Assembly (NCBI RefSeq): GCF_000740895.1
Contig: NC_025262.1
Coordinates: 1,936,794 to 2,000,793 of the forward strand
DNA: 64,000 nt
DNA from: Theileria orientalis strain Shintoku
Lineage: Eukaryota > Apicomplexa > Aconoidasida > Piroplasmida > Theileriidae
Direction: 5' to 3'
Part shown: one piece after another, positions 59,401 to 64,000 of the stretch
Position numbering within the stretch: position 1 is the first letter of the stretch
How the letters are laid out: every line of letters starts with the position of its first letter
Translations under genes and position numbers: made by a program
Notes under the pieces: model-generated
Databases searched by the model: none
What the model saw: only the letters and a program-made list of their open reading frames with translations
Told to the model about the DNA's origin: nothing

Positions 59401-61172
59401 TTATTGATATATTCATGGGCACCTTCAAAAATAAAACCGGTTTTAGCTTTAAATGTTCTTGTTTTGCCTTGTAATTCATTTTTGTAAAAATAACTTTCGT
59501 CTTCATAATCGACGTTGACTGATTTAGGATGAACTATGGTAATGTCAATTTCTTCCCATGGATCATTTTCATTTTCTTTTATAAATAACTTTTTTTTCCC
59601 ACTACCCATATGAATTGTTAGATCAAGGATACCAGTGTAGCGTTTGGCATATTCAACTTTCTTAGCATATTCGGTATCCTCAGTGCTGGTCCATATAACA
59701 GTATTAACATCTTCAACTTTATTAAAAGCAAATCCCGTTTTAGCCTCAAAAGTTCTATTGGAGTCTCGCAACTTGTTGGAACAAAAGTAGGTTTCTTTAT
59801 CGTCCGTGATACTCATCGTCTTAAAAATTACTTTGGTGGTATCAACTTCAGTCCAATGCTCGGTCTTATTATGTTTCATAAACAATTTAGTCTTGTTTCC
59901 CGGAAAGTAAAGAGTAACTGCTTTGGAGTCGTTATTCATAAGATCTACTTCAATTTTATTGGCGTAGTCGTTATCATTACTAGAGGTCCAAATATCAATC
60001 TTTTGATCATCAATGAATTCGTTGGCGCTTATAAAAGCAAATCCTGTTTTAGCAGTAAATGTTCTAAAGTTATTATTTAAATCGTTAGTGAAAAAGTATG
60101 TTTCGTAAGGATAATCGATGTTGAACGACTTAGGATTTAATATGGTCAAATTTATCTCTTTCCAGGGATCATTTTCACTTTCCTTTATAAATAACTTTTT
60201 ATTCTTTTCACCGAAATGAATTGTAACATCAAGTTTGTCAGCGTAACGTTTAGCAAATACAACTTTATTGGCATACTCAGAATTGTTGGTAGTTGCCCAT
60301 ATATCAGTGTTATCGGATTTGACCTTATTAAATGAAAATCCAGTTTTAGAGCTAAATGTTCTGACGTTGTTATCAAAATAACTGTAGTAAAAAAAAGTTT
60401 CTTTAACTGAGCTGATGTCAATTTCTGTGACAGAGGCCTTTTCCACCCAAGCACTGCCCTTTTTTGAAAAGTGTTTAACTGTGCCATTTGTTAAAAAAAT
60501 TGAGGCCTTTTTAGGGTAATACAAGAGCTTGATACCATCTACAATGATTTTATTAGCGTATTCAGTTTCATTTCTGGCTTCCCAGACAGTTGAATATTTA
60601 GAAGAAGGACGTAAATAGTTCCGTAATTCATAAAGACAGTTGAAAATAAATCCTTCTCTAACCCTGAATATTCGAAACTGATTATCTAAATCGTTGGTGT
60701 AGGCAAAACTATCGTCCATAGACTCTATGCTGATTCCTACTGTAGTTATTTCCGACAAATTAAGTTCCGTCCAATTACCTCCAGCAAATGAAACGAATTT
60801 TTTAACCGATTCATCAGTCAAATAAATAAGCACTTCAGCTTCCTCTGAGTTGTATTTGATAAAAACTACATTGTTGGAATATATTGAATCATTACTACTT
60901 TTCCAAATGATAACAGGATCTTTACCGAATTTGTCAATCTTAACCGATGAGAAACCGTAACCATTTTTAGGTTGAAAAATAGTCTTATTTTGATTTGTAT
61001 TACAGTTGTGTGTATTTGAGCATTTAGTATTATTTAGATTGAGATCAACGGAAGTAAAATCTATGGTTACTGAATCCTCATTTTCCTCTTGATCAGGAGG
61101 ATCTGAATGTGCGTTTTTGCTAAAACAAAATATTACATATATCAATACTTTTAATATATGCAATATGTACAT
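55704..61172 (-). CDS. Secreted multi-FAINT protein (1822 residues) with near-identical internal repeats
   Basis: Single exon from ATG 61172. A signal peptide (MYILHILKVLIYVIFCFSKN) is followed by about nine FAINT copies of the 'Y.Y....D...RTF.AKTGF.F..V......W......EYA.K' type (residues about 30-950). From about residue 960 there are further copies of the second FAINT type (CTRLMIDDVLLWEYDSSKYG; GSVILWQHDPNKHSGKHP), several near-identical in DNA. Pro/Ser/Thr-rich spacers (PPAAQTGASTTKP) separate them. It ends VQFIEL, as the gene at 23628 ends INFIEL. No membrane segment. It is the largest gene in the window and the one closest to the telomere. Confidence 0.88.
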   Translation of the reverse strand: MYILHILKVLIYVIFCFSKNAHSDPPDQEENEDSVTIDFTSVDLNLNNTKCSNTHNCNTNQNKTIFQPKNGYGFSSVKIDKFGKDPVIIWKSSNDSIYSNNVVFIKYNSEEAEVLIYLTDESVKKFVSFAGGNWTELNLSEITTVGISIESMDDSFAYTNDLDNQFRIFRVREGFIFNCLYELRNYLRPSSKYSTVWEARNETEYANKIIVDGIKLLYYPKKASIFLTNGTVKHFSKKGSAWVEKASVTEIDISSVKETFFYYSYFDNNVRTFSSKTGFSFNKVKSDNTDIWATTNNSEYANKVVFAKRYADKLDVTIHFGEKNKKLFIKESENDPWKEINLTILNPKSFNIDYPYETYFFTNDLNNNFRTFTAKTGFAFISANEFIDDQKIDIWTSSNDNDYANKIEVDLMNNDSKAVTLYFPGNKTKLFMKHNKTEHWTEVDTTKVIFKTMSITDDKETYFCSNKLRDSNRTFEAKTGFAFNKVEDVNTVIWTSTEDTEYAKKVEYAKRYTGILDLTIHMGSGKKKLFIKENENDPWEEIDITIVHPKSVNVDYEDESYFYKNELQGKTRTFKAKTGFIFEGAHEYINNNKVEIWKTDNKSEYINKIVMQPVNNVGGKAVTIHFNYDKTKVFIKSRKYESWTEIDTTEVNPKSVSIQDQDDTYFYTIRFDKGVRTFEAKTGFLFNGVRDDNSDLWTTTNENEYAKKVVSEENKKVIIHSANGSTKVFNKIVGDIWAKDTKASTKGTTIFSETESSSTAYKDYSKIDIYLDILSDKSNDMFDYKRDGQYVTYTAKDNYVFKLVKEGNTNILETTDVTHYSDKVEVDLLNNDAKAVTVFLGDDTRRIFIRSSTGSPWAEFDTSKLNTKTININFPCESYFYKNDLKGNLRTFTSKKGFAFKAANEYVNGNMVEVWQRNKENEYSNMIVNEGGKKVTIYLADGSTRVIKKESEGQWRDDTTGTITVPLHFETTQPRVRLFKVNPSDLSNLLSLSTNEFSSITSGNVVKYQIANGVNCTRLMIDDVLLWEYDSSKYGDRYPRSVYHNTETDILLLRISGVDITFENTAEGWIFTESGPLAVKFHIVDPKDNTKTVELPTTHLTLSESGDMTTFTIADNVDTIALTYGSVILWQHDPNKHSGKHPKSLVYTRSTETLVLKFEGIDITFEKNTEGGWEYTETVTDDRKVESTPPAAQTGASTTKPRVRLFKVNPSDLSNLLSLSTNEFSSITSGNVVKYQIANGVNCTRLMIDDVLLWEYDSSKYGDRYPRSVYHNTETDILLLRISGVDITFENTAEGWIFTESGPLAVKFHIVDPKDNTKTVELPTTHLTLSESGDMTTFTIADNVDTIALTYGSVILWQHDPNKHSGKHPKSLVYTRSTETLVLKFEGIDVTFAKNNEGVWEYTETDTSDSEATTTQPESDGTSEPGEGASTTPPPESSGEGTPATPSAQTGPSTTQPRVRLLKVNPSDPSSLMALGANDVSYSTSGSVVLYKISSGVNCVQLIFDNVLLWLYDPNQLGCRYPESLYHDTSTDVLVLRFPGLDITFEKNTEGGWEYTETVTDDRKVESTPPAAQTGASTTKPRVRLFKVNPSDLSNLLSLSTNEFSSITSGNVVKYQIANGVNCTRLMIDDVLLWEYDSSKYGDRYPRSVYHNTETDILLLRISGVDITFENTAEGWIFTESGPLAVKFHIVDPKDNTKTVELPTTHLTLSESGDMTTFTIADNVDTIALTYGSVILWQHDPNKHSGKHPNSLYYIKSTDTLVLRFEGLDIAYAKNTQGVWEYTETDTSDREADNVISDGTSSLRDRAQSVSDILSTVQFIEL
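55931..58252 (-). repeat. Homogenised repeats within the 1822-residue gene
   Basis: Block A (55931-56551) and block B (57071-57691) match over about 620 bp with only one difference noticed (a g/t near 57549). Block C (57752-58252) repeats the same DNA 681 bp further on, so B and C are tandem copies of a 681-bp unit (57010-57690, 57691-58252). Confidence 0.88.
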
Positions 61173-63218
61173 TCAAAATATGCTCTGGAATCTTCATAGT
61201 TAGTCGGAGGTCCAATGTGCTTGGTGAGCCAATAATGTGTAACATTGCATAATCTAAGTAATGTCTACAAATTCTTAAGCTGCGTTGTAATTAACAACAC
61301 AAACAATTAAATGTTAGCAAATAAATAAAGTGTAAGTAAATATGGTAAAAAATAAATATACTTCATTGCCCTATGTGTTTTAATAAGATGTGCCATTTAT
61401 TACCACTAGTCACTAACACATCTACAAAATAAATATATACACCCACTAATTAACATATAGTCTATTGGATTTTACATCTGTTGTTTGTACTATTTATCTA
61501 AATGATATATTTTATATTTCTTATTTTGTAACACAACTGTCGTATTATTTGTCAATAATCAACTTACACATTTTATAAAATGTCTGATACAAGATAGTTT
61601 ATATTATGTATATTATTGTATTAATTGATTAAAAATGTGTGTCAACCATTAATAAATTTGGAATTTTTAATATATTGTTTTGAATTTTGAAGAGGCAAGT
61701 TTTTATATATTTAAGGTTTAGGTTTATTCTTTTATGGTCCTGTCTACACATAACTATTCTTGCTTCTTTACAATCTAAAACCTCAATTAAGGCCACCTAA
61801 TGACTCTAAACGCGGATTAAGGGTTTTTACTAGCGTCGATCTTCATCTTTTGATTTAAGAGTTAAAGTTCTTAGAAAATCCAAAACAACTTCCGTCACAC
61901 CAGTACACCCCGTTACCAAGTGTTGCCTTCTGTATTACAATAATTCTTTTAGTAGCTATCGTCGTTTTCACATGACCAATTTATGCTTAACTCATGATTC
62001 CATATCTGTTTTATGCCCATTCAGTTCCATATCCGTTCGTCGATGCCACTAACAGCCGACACTAGTCGATTAATGTGCTATGAAATGGTTAAAACGGTCC
62101 ACATATTTATCATAGATATCACCAAAATAGTTTGATAATACAGGAGTATCTCGTTATGTTACATGTGTTATGTCGTTTTGTCGTAATATCCATACGTCAC
62201 CCCTAAGATGCCATACCCTGCCATAGGGACACAGGGTAGGCAGAGTTGACAAATACGGTTCGATAAGTGACCGGCCAACCTGGCCACACTCTAGTAAATG
62301 TAGATCAAAGCAACAGAATAACCTCTGAACACCGATAACCATTTCCTAACCCTTGTCAGTAACCGGCCAACCCTAACAACGCCACTCAACGTTGACCAAA
62401 GATACCGACACCACCCATAAGGAACATATGACACTGATGCGGCACCAAAGTTGACAAACTTAGTTTTAGAAGTTTTAGGGTTTAGTGTATATCTTTTAAT
62501 ACTTTTAACATTTATCAAATTTTGTTAGGCTTTATGTTTCTATAGTTTTTTTATTTATATCAACTAACCTTCAACACAATTCATTATAACATAAATTGTA
62601 AACTTGTTAATTGTAAATTATTTTAGATTTAATAATTTTTTCAGTACCATACTAAAGAAGTATAGTTGATCTTTGTACAACTAGAGATTTAATCAATGTA
62701 GTTTAATTAAAGATTGGTGTTTGTTATGTTTATTTTATACAATTAATCGACCAAATAATATATACCAAAATACGATTATATGTTATTTATACAATTTTTA
62801 ATAAATAATAAACACTATAACAAGATTGTATCTTAGATAATCAATCTGTGCCATTTAGAATAAACTAAATTGCTTATTTTTGCCTACACTAGTATGCTGT
62901 ACCAAGGCTATAACAGATTATTATCCTTATTTTATTTAGCAGTATAATATTCATAGATCCATTTACTTTTTGTAATAGCTGCTACTAATACAATAGCATA
63001 TGAATGTTATATTCCTTACACTGATATTTAGTATATACAAATCGAATGTAACCTATATAAATATAAATCTTTGTGGAATTTAGACTAGTTATAATAAGCT
63101 TTTGTTACCCATATGTTAGTCATATACAACGTATAGGGCAGGTATACGTTAACAATACCGATGTGTTCTAAACAAATAATATGTATCAATTAAATAAAAC
63201 AATGGTCTATTGTTGATA
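61173..63218. other. Subtelomeric non-coding DNA
   Basis: About 2 kb of AT-rich DNA with no convincing gene. One patch (62150-62460) is less AT-rich and has cggccaacc, seen twice, near 62272 and 62363; its short frames (62154-62342, 62291-62518) look like chance. Confidence 0.55.
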
Positions 63219-64000
63219 TTTAGGGTTTAGGGTTTAGGGTTTTAGGGTTTAGGTTTAGGGTTTAGGGTTTAGGGTTTAGGGTTTTTAGGTTTAGGGTTTT
63301 AGGGTTTTAGGTTTTAGGGTTTAGGGTTTAGGGTTTAGGGTTTAGGGTTTAGGGTTTAGGGTTTAGGGTTTAGGGTTTTTTTTTTTGGTTTTTTTTAGGG
63401 TTTTAGGGTTTAGGGTTTAGGGTTTAGGGTTTAGGTTTAGGGTTTAGGGTTTTAGGGTTTAGGGTTTTAGGGGTTTTAGGGTTTAGTTTAGGGTTTAGGG
63501 TTTTTAGGGTTTTAGGGTTTTTAGGGTTTTAGGGTTTAGGGTTTAGGGTTTAGGGTTTAGGGTTTAGGGTTTAGGGTTTAGGGTTTTAGGGTTTTAGGGT
63601 TTTAGGGTTTAGGGTTTAGGGTTTAGGGGTTTAGGGTTTAGGGTTTTTAGGGTTTAGGGTTTTAGGGTTTAGGGTTTAGGGTTTAGGGTTTAGGGTTTAG
63701 GGTTTTAGGGTTTAGGGTTTAGGGTTTAGGGTTTAGGGTTTAGGGTTTAGGGTTTTAGGGTTTAGGGTTTAGGGTTTAGGGTTTAGGGTTTTTAGGGTTT
63801 AGGGTTTAGGGTTTTTAGGGTTTAGGGTTTAGGGTTTAGTTTTAGGGTTTAGGGTTTAGGGTTTAGGTTTTTAGGTTTTTTTTTTTTTTAGGTTTAGTTT
63901 TAGGTTTTTTAGGTTTTTGGTTTTTTAGTTTTTTTTAGGGTTTAGGGTTTAGGGTTTAGGGTTTTAGGGTTTAGGGTTTAGGGTTTAGGGTTTAGGGTTT
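63219..64000 (+). repeat. Telomere, TTTAGGG / TTTTAGGG repeats
   Basis: About 780 bp of mixed 7-mer and 8-mer repeats with the G-rich strand pointing right, so the chromosome ends at the right edge. T-runs interrupt it at about 63379-63398 and 63868-63938. Confidence 0.97.

Noticed and set aside
62154..62518. Two short minus-strand frames in the subtelomere
   Set aside because: No domain, leader or family pattern; the less AT-rich base composition of the patch explains the open frames.
1..64000. tRNA, rRNA, CRISPR arrays, transposons
   Set aside because: I scanned for tRNA arms, rRNA-like conserved stretches, regular spacer arrays and reverse-transcriptase or transposase motifs and found none I could support.

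Overview
The window is the right-hand end of a chromosome from an apicomplexan of the genus Theileria, probably T. orientalis or a close relative (the species is an inference). Supporting evidence: many proteins with FAINT domains (DUF529, a domain expanded in Theileria); very short introns of about 30 nt with GT..AG ends; proteins with apicoplast-type leaders; and a terminal TTTAGGG/TTTTAGGG telomere at 63219-64000 whose G-rich strand runs towards the right end.

Region 1 (1-22 kb) is mostly a compact core region of housekeeping genes, many split by tiny introns: the 18S rRNA methyltransferase Bud23, an AP-endonuclease-like protein that seems to lack several catalytic residues, the processome subunit Utp6, a PUB-like coiled-coil protein, the RNA polymerase subunit Rpb12, a LON-domain protein with a secretory leader, an HP1-like protein with two chromodomains and a chromo-shadow domain, mitochondrial-type uS10, the Afg1-type ATPase, bL17 with an apicoplast-type leader, and uL15. 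Two lineage-specific tail-anchored membrane proteins sit among them (1-792 and 9241-10485).

Region 2 (22-61 kb) is a subtelomeric array of exported or membrane FAINT proteins, mostly on the minus strand. It starts with a FAINT fragment (22163-22480) and is flanked by two large FAINT paralogues in opposite orientation (23628-26507 and 55704-61172) that share their 3' coding ends and 3' flanks. Inside lie a FAINT protein fused to an inositol polyphosphate 5-phosphatase catalytic domain (31270-33173), two genes with identical upstream and N-terminal sequence but different C-termini (37939-38850 and 43856-44590), a second, non-FAINT beta-rich module family, and two housekeeping genes (a transportin-like importin and archease) embedded in the array.

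Region 3 (61.2-64 kb) is AT-rich subtelomeric DNA without convincing genes, then the telomere. All exon joins were made by eye from splice signals, reading frame and family similarity. No database search was run.
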